The notes under the pieces were generated by a model that worked only from the letters and a program-made list of their open reading frames with translations, was not told the origin of the DNA and ran no database searches. A stretch of DNA of 64,000 nt from Mugil cephalus (lineage: Eukaryota > Chordata > Actinopteri > Mugiliformes > Mugilidae): positions 30,864,322 to 30,928,321 of the forward strand of contig NC_061771.1 in assembly GCF_022458985.1 (NCBI RefSeq), given 5' to 3'. The position numbers and the translations under genes were made by a program. This document shows, one piece after another, positions 22,069 through 33,944 of this stretch (position 1 is the first letter of the stretch; each line of letters opens with the position of its first letter).

Positions 22069-22547
22069 GTGAGTATAGATGATAATATTTACCAGACATT
22101 TGTGCTTGAGAACAAAATATAAAATCCCAAGAAAACCTTACCTGCCTTGATTCAATTCCCACTAACACCTTCCCCTCTCTTTCATTTATTCTCTAGTTCA
22201 CTCAAACTCTTCTGCTCCCTCTCTGGTGAAGGAGGGACGAAGCTTGAATGTTGTTTTTGCAAAGAGTGATCACCACTGACTATGTAATAGTTCATTAGTT
22301 CATCTCTGTCTCTACCAGAGCTCAGTAAAACGACAACCACGAGGACAGTTTGATGAACTTTAGATTGCGGGTCGATGGTTATAAAACAGTTATTGACCTC
22401 TTTTTATGAGCTGCTATAAACCGACATGAGGAAATAAAATAATTAAAGATCTCAGTGTATTTTAAACTATGTCGGAAGTCCAATACTACTTACTACTTAT
22501 TTAAACTGTGTTTTTCGCTCTTTCTCTTTTGTTGTCAGTGTGTAGAC

Positions 22548-24197
22548 ATGTCTGCTGCCAGATCTGAAGATCAGTTTCTGTGCTCCATCTGTCTGGATGT
22601 GTTCACTGATCCAGTCTCTATACCATGTGGACACAACTTCTGCAAACTCTGCATCACTGAGTACTGGGATACTGCTCATCTATCTAAGTGTCCACTGTGT
22701 AAAAAAGTGTTTGTGAAAAGACCTGAACTTAACATCAACAGTTTCATCCATGAGATGGTTGCTGAGTTCAGACATGAAGCTCAACAGAACGCCAACAGCA
22801 GCAGCTCAGAACAACAAGCTGCCAAACCAGGAGAAGTTCCCTGTGACGTCTGCACTGGAACCAAACTGAAGGCCCTGAAGTCCTGCCTGGTGTGTCTGCT
22901 CTCCTACTGTGACTCTCACCTGGAGCCTCATCTGACAGTGTCACGTCTGAAAACACATCAGCTGATCCACCCTGTGGACAACCTGGAAGACAGGATGTGT
23001 AGGAAGCACGATAAACCTCTGGAGTTGTTCTGTAAGACCGACCAGACATGTGTCTGCATGCTCTGCCCTGTTTTAGACCACAAGACACATGATGTTGTTC
23101 CTCTGAAAGAAGAATATGAAGGAAAGAAGGCAGAGCTGGGGAAGACAGAGGATCAAATTCAGCTGATGATCCAGAGGAGACGACTGAAGATTGAGGAGAT
23201 GAAAGAGTCAGTGAAGATGAGTAAAGATGCTGCAGACAGAGAGAAAGCAGAAGGTGTTCAGGTCTTCAGTGCTCTGAAGGAGTCTGTTGAGAGAGGCCTG
23301 GACCAGCTCATAAAGGAGATTGAAGACAAACAGAAAACAACAGAGAAACAGGCTGAAGGTTTCATCAAAGATCTGGAACAGGAAGTCTTTCAGCTGATGA
23401 AGAGGAGCTCTGAGGTAAAGCAGCTCTCACGCTCTGAAGACCACCTCCACCTCCTCCAAAGCTTCTCCTCCCTGAAAGCTACTCCACCCACCAAGGACTG
23501 GACAGAGGTCAGCGTCCGTCGTCCATCATATGAGGGGACTGTGGTGAGAGCTGTGACTCAGCTGGAGGAGAAACTCAGTAAAAACATGAAGAAGCTGCTT
23601 GAGGCTGAGCTGAAGAGGGTCCAGCAGTATGCAGTGGATGTGACTCTAGATCCTGATACAGCAAATCCTCACCTCATCCTGTCTGATGATGGAAAACAAG
23701 TGAATCATCGTGACGTGAGGAAGAAACTTCCAGACAACCCAGAGAGATTTTCTACATGTATTTGTGTTTTAGGAAAGAAGAGTTTCTCTTCAGGCAGATT
23801 GTACTTTCAGGTTCAGGTTAAAGGAAAGACTGACTGGGATCTAGGAGTGGCCAGAGAGTCAATCAACAGGAAGGGAGACATCAAACTGAGACCTCAGAAT
23901 GGTTTCTGGACTATATGGTTGAGAAATGGAAATGAGTACAAAGCTCTGGATGAGGCTCGAGTCAGTCTCTCTCTTGGTTCTCGTCCTGTGAAGGTGGGGG
24001 TGTTTGTGGATTATGAGGAGGGTCTGGTCTCCTTTCATGATGTCGATACTGCAGCTGTTATCTACTCCTTTACTGGCTGCTCCTTCAATGACAAACTTTA
24101 CCCATTCTTCAGTCCTGAGTTGAATCGTGGTGGTAAAAACTCTGCACCTCTGATCATCTGTCCTGTCATCTGTCCTGTCAATCAAACTGCATTCTGA
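22548..24197 (+). CDS. TRIM E3 ubiquitin ligase, copy C (protein identical to copy B)
   Basis: 549 residues, with no amino-acid difference from copy B over the whole length, including the ICPVICPV tail duplication. Start chosen as for B (acceptor ends at 22,545, ATG at 22,548). Domains: RING 12-51, B-box2 151-181, coiled coil about 190-350, B30.2 about 362-541. Complete identity of coding and flanking DNA shows a recent duplication, recent gene conversion, or an assembly artefact. If real, it doubles dosage rather than adding a new specificity, because even the B30.2 recognition loops are unchanged. Confidence 0.9.
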   Translation: MSAARSEDQFLCSICLDVFTDPVSIPCGHNFCKLCITEYWDTAHLSKCPLCKKVFVKRPELNINSFIHEMVAEFRHEAQQNANSSSSEQQAAKPGEVPCDVCTGTKLKALKSCLVCLLSYCDSHLEPHLTVSRLKTHQLIHPVDNLEDRMCRKHDKPLELFCKTDQTCVCMLCPVLDHKTHDVVPLKEEYEGKKAELGKTEDQIQLMIQRRRLKIEEMKESVKMSKDAADREKAEGVQVFSALKESVERGLDQLIKEIEDKQKTTEKQAEGFIKDLEQEVFQLMKRSSEVKQLSRSEDHLHLLQSFSSLKATPPTKDWTEVSVRRPSYEGTVVRAVTQLEEKLSKNMKKLLEAELKRVQQYAVDVTLDPDTANPHLILSDDGKQVNHRDVRKKLPDNPERFSTCICVLGKKSFSSGRLYFQVQVKGKTDWDLGVARESINRKGDIKLRPQNGFWTIWLRNGNEYKALDEARVSLSLGSRPVKVGVFVDYEEGLVSFHDVDTAAVIYSFTGCSFNDKLYPFFSPELNRGGKNSAPLIICPVICPVNQTAF

Positions 24198-24672
24198 ACA
24201 AATATGATTTAATTCTACTGTCAAGACAAGTATATCAGTACACTCACGTCCATATAGAGTATATTTTGGCAGTGATACATTTTGTTGTAAAAACCTATTC
24301 ACATCCAAATGGGACTCATGGATGAGGATTTACAGTCATTTTTGTGGACAGTACATGTTGTTGTCAGTGTGATGCTGTGGAAAGAGGATCAAAGTTATCT
24401 GTGTGACAATCACATTTCTTTAGTAAGATTTTAATGAGTAACTGAATAATTTCCATGAGACGCAAAACAAGTTTGTGACTAACTACAGGTTTATCGCAGG
24501 AGGTGAGCAAATTCTGTGTAGATGTTCACTGTTCTGGCCTTGTCATATTAACATGCTTCAATAAAAGCCAATAACTCGGTGACTAGCGAGGAAGTGTTTA
24601 ATTATCCAGATGCTATAATTGTTATTGGGATGTTTTGCCAACTCCCTTTTGGTCTCTATATCCAGAACCATC
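24198..24672 (+). other. 3'UTR and flank of TRIM C
   Basis: Non-coding, identical to 16,593-17,067. Confidence 0.6.
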
Positions 24673-24694
24673 ACTTCACGCCAGTAGTCTAAAC

Positions 24695-25265
24695 CTCTCA
24701 CCTGATGAAGACCATGGAGAGGATCATCTTGGCCACGTCCGTCACATCCGACCCACTGCAGTTTGCATTTTGAATAGGTATAGGTTTGGAAGATGATGTC
24801 TTTCTCACCTTTTCTCACCTAGAGAACACCAGTACCACTGTGGGGGTCACATTCCTTGACTTTTCCAGGGTGTTCAACTCTGTTTAACCATCGCTGCTGA
24901 GGGGGAAGCTGGAAGGAGCTGGAGTTGCCAGTGGCTTGGGTGCATGGATCACCAACTGTCTCACCAACAGATTGTAGTATGTTAGGCTTCACAACTGTGT
25001 GTGTAATGTGGTAGTCTACTGTGCTCTCTCCCTTACTGGCAGACCTCTGTTTTCTGATGATGCAGCCATTGCTGGAGTACAGGGAGCTCATCACCAACTT
25101 TGTAGACTGGTGTGCACTGAACCACCTGCACATCAAAGTCACCAAGACAAAGGAGGTGGTGATCAACTTCAGCAGGAAACCACTTCACACTGCACTGGTG
25201 GACATCCAGGGTTTGGACTGTACTGCAAAAAGGAATACCTTTTGCCATGGATGTTCTACAGTAAT
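24695..25265 (+). pseudogene. LINE reverse transcriptase relic, unit C
   Basis: Copy of 17,090-17,660 with one visible base difference (24,936). Contains the FLDFSRVFNSV and FVDWCALNHLHIKV blocks. Confidence 0.65.
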
Positions 25266-26034
25266 TACAAAGTACATGTTTAACCGTGACAAAGAACAGT
25301 TTAACAACAAATAACCAGAAGTGCTTTAGTGTTTAATCAGCTTCAGATCAAGTATGTAAAAAGATGAAAAGAGATGATGATTCGGTTATGTGATCTTGTT
25401 CATAACTGAGGTTGTACTTGTTAGGAATCATCTGGTTGGTATTAATTTTCCTCTGGTCGCCCTGACGTCTTATCTTCCCCTGTTTTCTGGTTCTTGTAGT
25501 CAGTTATGAGCTCCTTTGATACATAATTGAGTGTCATTCAAAACCTTTTATTAAATATCCATAAAAGACAACATTTGTCATTTTGTTTTCATTCTAAGTG
25601 TCAAGCAAAAGTGTTTCCAACCAAGTCCAATTTTATTGCAAACATTCCTAGCTAACAGTGGCCACAAAGCTCCTGTTTACTGAAATATAGGTCACTTATT
25701 TGGTAAAACAAAATCAAAACAAAATCACTGAAACATTCACCACATATGAACCGGGGGAAATATCTCTTGTCAGATGTGTTGCTGCTGATTCAGAGAAGCA
25801 GATGGGTACCACACTTTAACACACTTCTTCTCAATTCTGTTAGGTTTAGGGATAGAGAGTTTGGACGGGAGTCCATTAAGAACTGCAGCAAGACAAGTTC
25901 AACCATCTGAAGCTCATTTATAGGGATCAGTGGTGAGGTAGGGTTTTCAATGTGCATTAAACCACAGTTCTCTGTGGTAGTGACCACTATAGAAGAAGGA
26001 CTGAGGGCCATCTGAACATCAACAACAAGATGTG

Positions 26035-26265
26035 ATCGATGTGGCAGGGAGACCAGCACATCACCAAGTACAATTCCAACCTCGGAGCTGAAGTTGACGC
26101 CTCACTAGCAGAGAAGCTAAAGCACTTGTTTTCCCAATTTGAGATAAAGTCATCTGAGGCAGTTGCACCAAACCCTGTGGCCCACAACAGCTCAAACTTC
26201 ACAGTGGAGGAGCTTGAGGTGAAGCATAGACTATGGGTCATCAACCCAAGAAAGACTAACTAGTC
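26035..26265 (+). pseudogene. LINE pre-RT relic, unit C
   Basis: Copy of 18,430-18,660 (MWQGDQHITKY ... VINPRK). Confidence 0.6.
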
Positions 26266-26454
26266 CATCCGTTGTCTTCTCTGTATTCAGGTGACCAGTG
26301 TAATGACTACCACAAAGAGAGTTTGTGAAAGACAAGGATCAGAAACATATTAAATTTATATGTATGTCTGTGTGTGTGTGTGTAAATGACTCACTCATCC
26401 TCACGAGGTAGCATCTGTGTCATTCTCGAGTTCGGGTCCTCTACCAGAGACCTG

Positions 26455-27870
26455 AGGGTTTGAGGATTCTGCGCAATATCTTAGTTGTTCCTAGGACTGT
26501 GCTTTTCTGGACTGAGGCTACAGGTGTTGTTCCTGCGATCTGTTGGAGCCATTGTCCCAGTTGGGGATCACTGCCCTGAGTGCTCCTACTACCACAGGGA
26601 CCACACTCACCTTAACCTTCCACATCTGTTCCAGCTGCTCTTTTCACCCTTGGTACTTCTCAACCTTTTCGTGTTCCTTCTTTATGATGTTGGAGTCAGC
26701 TGGTATCTTCTGCTCTTTGTCCACAACCATTATGTCTAGTTGGTTAGCCTGGACCTGTTTGTCAGTCTGGAAGCTGAAGTTCCACAGAACCTTAGCCCTG
26801 TTGTTCTCAACCACCCTCTGTGATATGGCCCATTGAGACTTGGGTACTTCTGTTCCATACTGGGTACAAATGTTCCTGTACAATATCCCGGCCACTTGGT
26901 TGTGCCTCTCCATGTACATTGATCCGTGTAGCATCTTACACCCTGCTACTATGTGATGGACTGTCTCAGGGCATTTTTGCAAAGTTTGCAGCTTGGGTCT
27001 GATCTGTCCTGGTATATCTTGGCCTCTATGGCTCTTGTACTTAGGGCCTGTTCTTGTGCTACCATGATTAGTGCCTCTGGGCTGTCTGTCAGTCCAGCAT
27101 TTTCCAGCCATTGGTAGTTTCTCTTTATATGTGCCACTTCTTTAATTGCTGTGTTGGGGCTTTTCCCTCCAAGTTGTCTGCTCCTCTTCCTCTACAGGCT
27201 CATTGGATTTCTGTTGTCTGAGACATTCTCCTAGCAGAATTTTGCTAAGAGAAGAAAGTTTTTTATGTATTCTTGGATTTTCAATGTTTCGTCCTGGACT
27301 GTAGCCTCCTCATGGTTTACATTAGCCTGTGGCTGTAGGTCGACCTCTTCAGTTCTGATCATCTTGCCTCTCTTGGAGACCATCCGGCCACACTTGTCCA
27401 ATCTGAATGCCAACCCTATGTCACTGCTGTAGATCCTGTGGTGTGGATCATTGAGTTGATTTCCCACTCATTCTTGGCATACAGCTTGATGTCATCCATA
27501 TAAAGCAGGTGGCTGATTGTTGCTCCACTTCGGAATTGGTACCCATATCTGCTCTTTGTGATGATCTGACTGAGGGGGTTTCAGGCCTATGCAGAACAGC
27601 AGTGGTGACAGCCCATCTCCTTGGTATATGCCACACTTGATGTTGATTTGGGTAATCAGCTTTGAGTTGGCCTCTAGGGTTGTCTTCCACATTCCCATCA
27701 AGTTCTGGATGAAGGCCCTTAGGTTCCTGTTGATCTTATACAGTTCCAGACTCCTCCGGTATCCATGTGTGTGGCATGGAATCATAGGCTTTCTTGTAGT
27801 CTTGGGTGACTGCACTATGAACTAGTAGCTGGTGCTTGACTCCTCCAGTGTTACTGCCTATTCCCTTCTG
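26455..27870 (-). mobile_element. REL-type non-LTR retrotransposon relic, unit C
   Basis: Copy of 18,850-20,266 with a one-base deletion near 26,970 that splits the zinc-knuckle frame into two overlapping frames (26,644-27,111 and 26,949-27,137). This is one of very few B/C differences. Confidence 0.65.
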
Positions 27871-28546
27871 AGCCCTACTACGTATTGAACTATTTAATCA
27901 GTCTTATTTATTTAATAACCTAGTAACATATTTAGCAACCTAATGTCTTATCTAATTTATCCATTCATTGGTGAAAGGGGTGAGTTTAGTGATGTGGTGA
28001 AGCCTTATTTTAAGGAACATGGACACAACCAATGACAACAAATTTGAATGATGGTTACCAATGGAATGGTGTCTCCTCAATGTGTTCCCTGAGCAACAAA
28101 GGACAGAGGACATGTCCACTGCAGACAGGGACACAGCGGCATCCTGTACACCACATTGTCTGACTGACACCGAACCATCAGGCGGTGGAAGGTGGACTGG
28201 AACTGTTGTGCAGATGGATTATTGTTCCATCCCCTTTGTAGGAAAAACACATACAAAACATAAAATAATAATAATAACATATTTGTCGAATTCATTGTAA
28301 TTAGAAAAGCATGAACCCTACCTGAGGCTTCAACAGAAGCTCCAAGTGATCCTTGCTGCACCTGTATCATATAATATATTTACATATGTAGCATACTTAC
28401 ACTTAATCAACAAAAAACGTAACACTATTGTATATGAAAGTAGGTTGTGTAGGTATGTGACATGAGAAATATTTTACTGGTTAGAGATGGAAACAGTTGC
28501 TCTGTCTGTGCCACCCAGTTTAAAATAGTCTAGTCAATTGAATTCA

Positions 28547-28664
28547 TTTAATTTTATTCATATACCATCAATAACAATGCAAATTGTCCAAAAACACTTT
28601 ACAAAAAATGGCCTGAAATCTACAGAGCAGCATGAATACAGTGGTGGCAGGAAAAAGTCCCTTT
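28547..28664 (-). repeat. Teleost interspersed repeat piece, unit C
   Basis: Same repeat piece as at 20,943-21,060. Confidence 0.5.
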
Positions 28665-29469
28665 CAGTGCATTCATAATGTCAGCTGTAATCTACATCTG
28701 TGTTATAGATACATGATTTATAAAGTTTCATACATTTAACTTTCATAGCATAACTTTCAGAACTACCACTAAATATGAATTGGCCCTAATTAGCTAGCCA
28801 TGACTGAACTGATTATTACAGGACAGTATGTATTGCATTGACTAAATACAACCAATAGAGATGCTCTAATTCGTTGTGTCCTGTTTTGTTCAGTCCCCTG
28901 ATTTTACAGGAGAAGCTTCACAGTGCTCCAGTCCAGTGCTTCAGTACCGTAGTAGCTGCAGCTGGAGACTGAGTTTAGACCAGTCCAAGATGGCAGTGAC
29001 ATCTCTTGCACTGGAGCAGACAACGCTGTGTCCACTCTTTATTATGTCCACGAATGCACCGGAATCCACCCTTTATTACTGATATGTCTATGTTAGCTCC
29101 CGCCTGCCGTTTCTGCGCCATTTCAAATCAAACCACCTAACTGGCTGTGAAAAGCAAGGAATGTGCTGTTGATCCATGCACCCTCCGATTAGCCAATAGG
29201 TGAAAAGTTCAGCCAGTGTGGACAGCCCCCTTATCTGCTTAACTTTTTGTTGTGGATGCTTATGTGAGTCCATCAGTAAATAAACAAATAAATAAATAGC
29301 ATTTGTGGCATATATTTAGGTATTTATTTATTTAATTAATGATTTCTGATATATATTTAGGTATTTATCATTTATTTATTTATGTCATACATCTGTAGGT
29401 ATTTTTTTATTCATTTATTTTTTATTATTCATTGTGGCAGAACTGGTCCTCCATAGAGCTTAACTTGAG

Positions 29470-29668
29470 CAGGAAGAAGGAAACTAATCATGATAAAGAG
29501 AGCTGTAATCAAAGGAGGAGCTAAACTGTAAAGACCAAAGTCAACTTTGGAAGTCAAAGTTTGTCAGAGCGACAGCAGAGCTGCAGTCCAGACAAACCTC
29601 TGTGTTTCTGTCTGAAGAAAATTCATCTTAGTTCATCTGTTCTTTCTCAACATCTGACTCAAATACTG
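29470..29668 (+). other. 5' non-coding exon of TRIM D
   Basis: Ends at tactg|gtgagt; intron 29,669-30,139 ends in gtgtag before acATG. Several substitutions distinguish it from the B/C exon. Confidence 0.6.
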
Positions 29669-30141
29669 GTGAGTATAGATGATAATATTTACCAGACATT
29701 TGTGCTTGAGAACAAAATATAGAATCCCAAGAAAACCTTACCTGCCTTGATTCAATTCCCACTAACACCTTCCCCTCTCTTTCATTTATTCTCTAGCTCA
29801 CTCAAACTCTTCTGCTCCCTCTCTGGTGAAGGAGGGACGAAGCTTGAATGTTGTTTTTGCAAAGAGTGATCAACACTGAATATGTAATAGTTCATTAGTT
29901 CATCTCTGTCTCTACCAGAGCTCAGTAAAACGACAACCACGAGGACAGTTTGATGAACTTTAGATTGCGGGTCGATGGTTATAAAACAGTTATTGACCTC
30001 TTTTTATGAGCTGCTATAAACTGACATGAGGAAATAAAATAATTAAAGATCTCAGTGTATTTTAAACCTATATCGGAAGTCCAATACTACTTACTTAAAC
30101 TGTGTTTTTCTCTCTTTCTCTCTTGTTGCCGGTGTGTAGAC

Positions 30142-31800
30142 ATGTCTGCTGCCAGATGTCTGAGATCTGAAGATCAGTTTCTGTGCTCCATCTGTCTGGA
30201 TGTGTTCACTGATCCAGTCTCTACACCATGTGGACACAACTTCTGCAAACACTGCATCACTCAACACTGGGATACTACTGATCGATACAGGTGTCCCCTT
30301 TGTACAGAGATGTTCCACACTAGGCCTCAGCTGAAGATCAACACTTTCATCCGTGAGGTGGTTGCTGAGTTCAGACATGAAGCTCAACAGAAAGCCAGCA
30401 GCAGCAGCTCAGTGCAACAAGCTGCCAAACCAGGAGAAGTTCCCTGTGACGTCTGCACTGGAACCAAACTGAAGGCCCTGAAGTCCTGCCTGGTGTGTCT
30501 GCTCTCCTACTGTGACTCTCACCTGGAGCCTCATCTGACAATGTCAGGCCTGAAAAGACATCAGCTGATCCACCCTGTGGACAACCTGGAAGACAGGATG
30601 TGTAGGAAGCACGATAAACCTCTGGAGCTGTTCTGTAAGACCGACCAGACATGTGTCTGCACGCTCTGCTCTGTTTTAGACCACAAGACACATGAGGTTG
30701 TTCCTCTGAAAGAAGGATATGAAGGAAAGAAGGCAAAGCTGGGGAAGACAGAGGATGAAATTCAGCAGATGATCCAGGTGAGACGACTGAAGATTGAGGA
30801 GATGAAAGAGTCAGTGAAGATGAGTAAAGATGCTGCAGACAGAGAGATAGCAAAAGGTGTTCAGATCTTCACTACTCTGATGGAGTCTGTTGAGAGAGCT
30901 CTGGACCAGCTTATAAAGGAGATCGAAGACAAGCAGAAAACAACAGAGAAACAGGCTGAAGGTTTCATCAAAGATCTGGAACAGGACGTCTCTGAGCTGA
31001 TGAAGAGGAGCTCTGAGGTAAAGCAGCTCTCACGCTCTGAAGACCACCTCCACCTCCTCCAAAGCTTCTCCTCCCTGAAAGCTGCTCTACCCACCAAGGA
31101 CTGGACAGAGGTCAGTGTCCGTCCACCATCATATGAGGTGACTGTGGTGAGAGCTGTGACTCAGCTGGAGGAGAAACTCAGTAAAAACATGAAGAAGCAG
31201 CTTGAGGCTGAGCTGAAGAGGGTCCAACAGTATGCAGTGGATGTGACTCTAGATCCTGATACAGCAAATCCTCACCTCATCCTGTCTGATGATGGAAAAC
31301 AAGTGAATCATCGTGACGTGAGGAAGAAATTTCCAGACAACCCAGAGAGATTTTCTACATGTATTTGTGTTTTAGGAAAGAAGAGTTTCTCTTCAGGTAG
31401 ATTTTATTTTCAGGTTCAGGTTAAAGGAAAGACTGACTGGGATCTAGGAGTGGCCAGAGAGTCAATCAACAGGAAGGGAAACATCAAACTGAGTCCTCAG
31501 AATGGTTTCTGGACTGTATGGTTGAGAAATGGAAATGAATACAAAGCTCTGGATAAGGCTCGAGTCAGTCTTTCTCTTGATTCTCGTCCTGAGAAGGTGG
31601 GGGTGTTTGTGGATTATGAGGAGGGTCTGGTCTCCTTTCATGATGTAGATACCGCAGCTCTTATCTACTCCTTTACTGGCTGCTCCTTCAATGACAAACT
31701 TTATCCATTCTTCAGTCCTGAGTTGAATCGTGGTGGTAAAAACTCTGCACCTCTGATCATCTGTCCTGTCAATCAAACTGTCTTCATTCACACTCTGTAA
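30142..31800 (+). CDS. TRIM E3 ubiquitin ligase (RING-B-box-coiled coil-B30.2), copy D
   Basis: 552 residues, single coding exon; the MSAARCLRSEDQ start follows a tag acceptor at 30,139. It shares the CLR insertion after MSAAR with the RING copy A, not with B/C. The RING is complete (CSIC, CGHNFCKHC, CPLC). B-box2, coiled coil and B30.2 follow with the same spacing as B. Divergence from B/C is concentrated in the RING-B-box linker, the coiled coil and several B30.2 positions. The C-terminus is longer (VNQTVFIHTL) because the frame reads through the position where B stops. A hAT-like repeat begins about 20 bp after the stop. Confidence 0.92.
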   Translation: MSAARCLRSEDQFLCSICLDVFTDPVSTPCGHNFCKHCITQHWDTTDRYRCPLCTEMFHTRPQLKINTFIREVVAEFRHEAQQKASSSSSVQQAAKPGEVPCDVCTGTKLKALKSCLVCLLSYCDSHLEPHLTMSGLKRHQLIHPVDNLEDRMCRKHDKPLELFCKTDQTCVCTLCSVLDHKTHEVVPLKEGYEGKKAKLGKTEDEIQQMIQVRRLKIEEMKESVKMSKDAADREIAKGVQIFTTLMESVERALDQLIKEIEDKQKTTEKQAEGFIKDLEQDVSELMKRSSEVKQLSRSEDHLHLLQSFSSLKAALPTKDWTEVSVRPPSYEVTVVRAVTQLEEKLSKNMKKQLEAELKRVQQYAVDVTLDPDTANPHLILSDDGKQVNHRDVRKKFPDNPERFSTCICVLGKKSFSSGRFYFQVQVKGKTDWDLGVARESINRKGNIKLSPQNGFWTVWLRNGNEYKALDKARVSLSLDSRPEKVGVFVDYEEGLVSFHDVDTAALIYSFTGCSFNDKLYPFFSPELNRGGKNSAPLIICPVNQTVFIHTL

Positions 31801-31817
31801 ATATTCATAAGTATTAG

Positions 31818-32690
31818 GAGTGTAACGATTTGTTTTCATAACGATTTGATTCGATTCACGATTTGTGGTTGCCCATACGATTCAAGGACAATTTTCGTTC
31901 ATTTAGAACGATACGATCCGAAACGATTCAGTAACTTGAAATCGATTCAGGAACTTTTTAACTACAATAAGACAAACATTCTTTGTCTCAAGAAACATAA
32001 AATAAAATGTGCTCATTAAACGTTGAAACCATGTTTGTCTTTTATGTAAAATAAGATTTCTGTTCTTACATAAAATTAAAATTTTATCTGCACAAGGACA
32101 TTTTTTTAATCTAAGCATTTAGCTACATGCAGTGTTCTTTTTCACAGCATGAGGCTTAAATGTACAATCACACTATCTTTATCTAAATCACACTCATCAT
32201 CTCCCTCTTTCTTTATGTACAGTAAGGAGGAGAAATAGAAATAAATAAGGACAAAATGTCCTTCTTGCTTAGTTTGATGATGACAGCCTACTAAGGACTG
32301 TAGCATCTACTCTCAGAAGGCCATTCAAGTTTTTCATTAAACAAGAAGCTACATGCTGTTGGTTATTTCACCCATTTCCCAAGTATGACATCATGTTTAC
32401 TGACTTCAATAGCTTCTTATTCACAAACATAACAAGACCAAGCCGTGATTAAGCGCAATAAAAACTGATTTTATCATTGTAGTGAACAACAGTAGCACGA
32501 ATATGTGACAGTTAATCGTTTTCCTACCTTGACCTCTTTGCAGTCGTCCATGCAGGAATGCTGGCTGTTCCTTTCACATCCAATGTTCCGAATTCACACC
32601 GCCGGTCTTTCAGTAGAGGGTAACACTTTATGTGTAGTACTACAAGGTCCGCGTAGAACGCTCCGTCGCATTAGTTCCGATCTTCCAGTC
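31818..32690. repeat. hAT-like non-autonomous repeat, longer copy
   Basis: Starts ggagtgtaacgatttg and ends near cgcattagttccgatct, matching both ends of the shorter copy at 1982-2349. About 870 bp, no transposase frame. Class inferred from the start motif. Confidence 0.5.
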
Positions 32691-32790
32691 ACCGCATGTC
32701 GCTGTAAGAAATTAAAAGATCTATTATCCGTTCAGCACAGGGGCCACAACAGGGGCCGGGAGCAGTTTTACAGGGGCGCTGAAGCACACG

Positions 32791-33099
32791 TTGTTGGCAG
32801 CTAGTTGGTGCAGGTATACCTTCAAGGGAACAGTCACTCTCCCAGAAGTGACAAATTTATATAGTGAGGACCAGCTTCAAGCCTTGAGAGACTTTGATAA
32901 TGAGGAGGAGGATGGCGAGGTCACACCAGCACAACTGAAGTTTGTGTTTCGCTTCCAATACAAAACTGATTATGAGGTGTTTTGTCAAGAATTCATTGAC
33001 AAGGGCTGCAAGATGGACACCTACTTTGAAGACCATGGTGGCTTAGGTGCTCTGTGTGGACACTGTGTAAATATCTCATATCTCATTCTCTTCTTGTAA
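32791..33099 (+). CDS. Unassigned ORF, possibly a captured exon
   Basis: 102-residue frame, acidic, with blocks YTFKGTVTLPEV, DFDNEEEDGEV and FRFQYKTDYEVF. The composition looks like genuine soluble protein rather than repeat translation. A possible acceptor (ttggtgcag) lies at about 32,805-32,813, just before the YTFKG block, and a weak gtaaat donor near 33,067. I do not recognise the family and see no neighbouring exons. It could be an exon or retrocopy fragment carried by the surrounding repeats, or chance. Confidence 0.25.
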   Translation: MLAASWCRYTFKGTVTLPEVTNLYSEDQLQALRDFDNEEEDGEVTPAQLKFVFRFQYKTDYEVFCQEFIDKGCKMDTYFEDHGGLGALCGHCVNISYLILFL

Positions 33100-33944
33100 C
33101 TGTTTATCCTAATTAGGGTGGCGGGTCCTGGAGTCTATCCCAGCTATTGTGTAAATATGAAAAATAAAAATAAACAAATACATAAACAGTGGAGCAAAAT
33201 TGTCCAGTATCCATGAGGTGGTTTTGAGCAAACAAAACGCAACGGAGGCAATGTGTGCAACCTGAGTGCCACGGAGGCGTAACGTCACCATATTTGTTGG
33301 CATATAAATATATCTGTATAAGAATAAATCAATATAAGCTTGACCAAATGCAAAGAGACTGACAGTTTGTCAACAGAGTGACTCAGGCGTTGTAAGTAGT
33401 CACATTGCCACAAATATGCACAGTAAAATCAGCATACCCAAATTAACACTGTAAGAGTTGAAGCACCACTTTAGCACACTAGCTAGCAACTCCGAACCAT
33501 TAGCATCATCTTATCACATTTTATATCTATGGTTACAAAGTGCATGACTCGACTCACTCAGACAAAATGTCAATCCAAATGTACCGTTTACTGCCGTTAC
33601 TCACTTTCTATGTTACAGTGAGGCCAGGCATGCATGCTAACCATGCTAACCTCTAGCTCATTAAGCAGGTGCTCGGGTGGTTAGCACACTCGGTTTTGAC
33701 AACAACTATTTATCGACTGAGAGTTAATTATAACGGATTAACTCTACCCAGAGAATAATTAACTCTACTAGTGTATGTCTAGTTTAACACCAAGAATTCA
33801 ACTCTTCTCAATTTGCTGTGTGTAAATGGAAATCTGACATTTATACTTATTTATTTCACAGATCATCAGCTATGTGTTATATTACTAGACCCTACATGTT
33901 TCATTCTGCTTGATGTTTGTATCTATGACAGAAGTTTGTTTATC
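33100..33944. other. Gene-free intergenic stretch
   Basis: AT-rich, no gene or well-defined repeat seen. Confidence 0.4.

Larger units (their letters stand above)
21390..28993 (+). repeat. Tandem duplication unit C (about 7.6 kb)
   Basis: Nearly identical to unit B. The only differences I noticed inside the unit are c17,331 versus t24,936 and a one-base deletion in a G run (19,364-19,367 versus about 26,969-26,971), besides a four-base change at 14,265 versus 21,870. Identity to the B-side flank ends at 28,994, where the older D-type flank begins. Confidence 0.85.
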
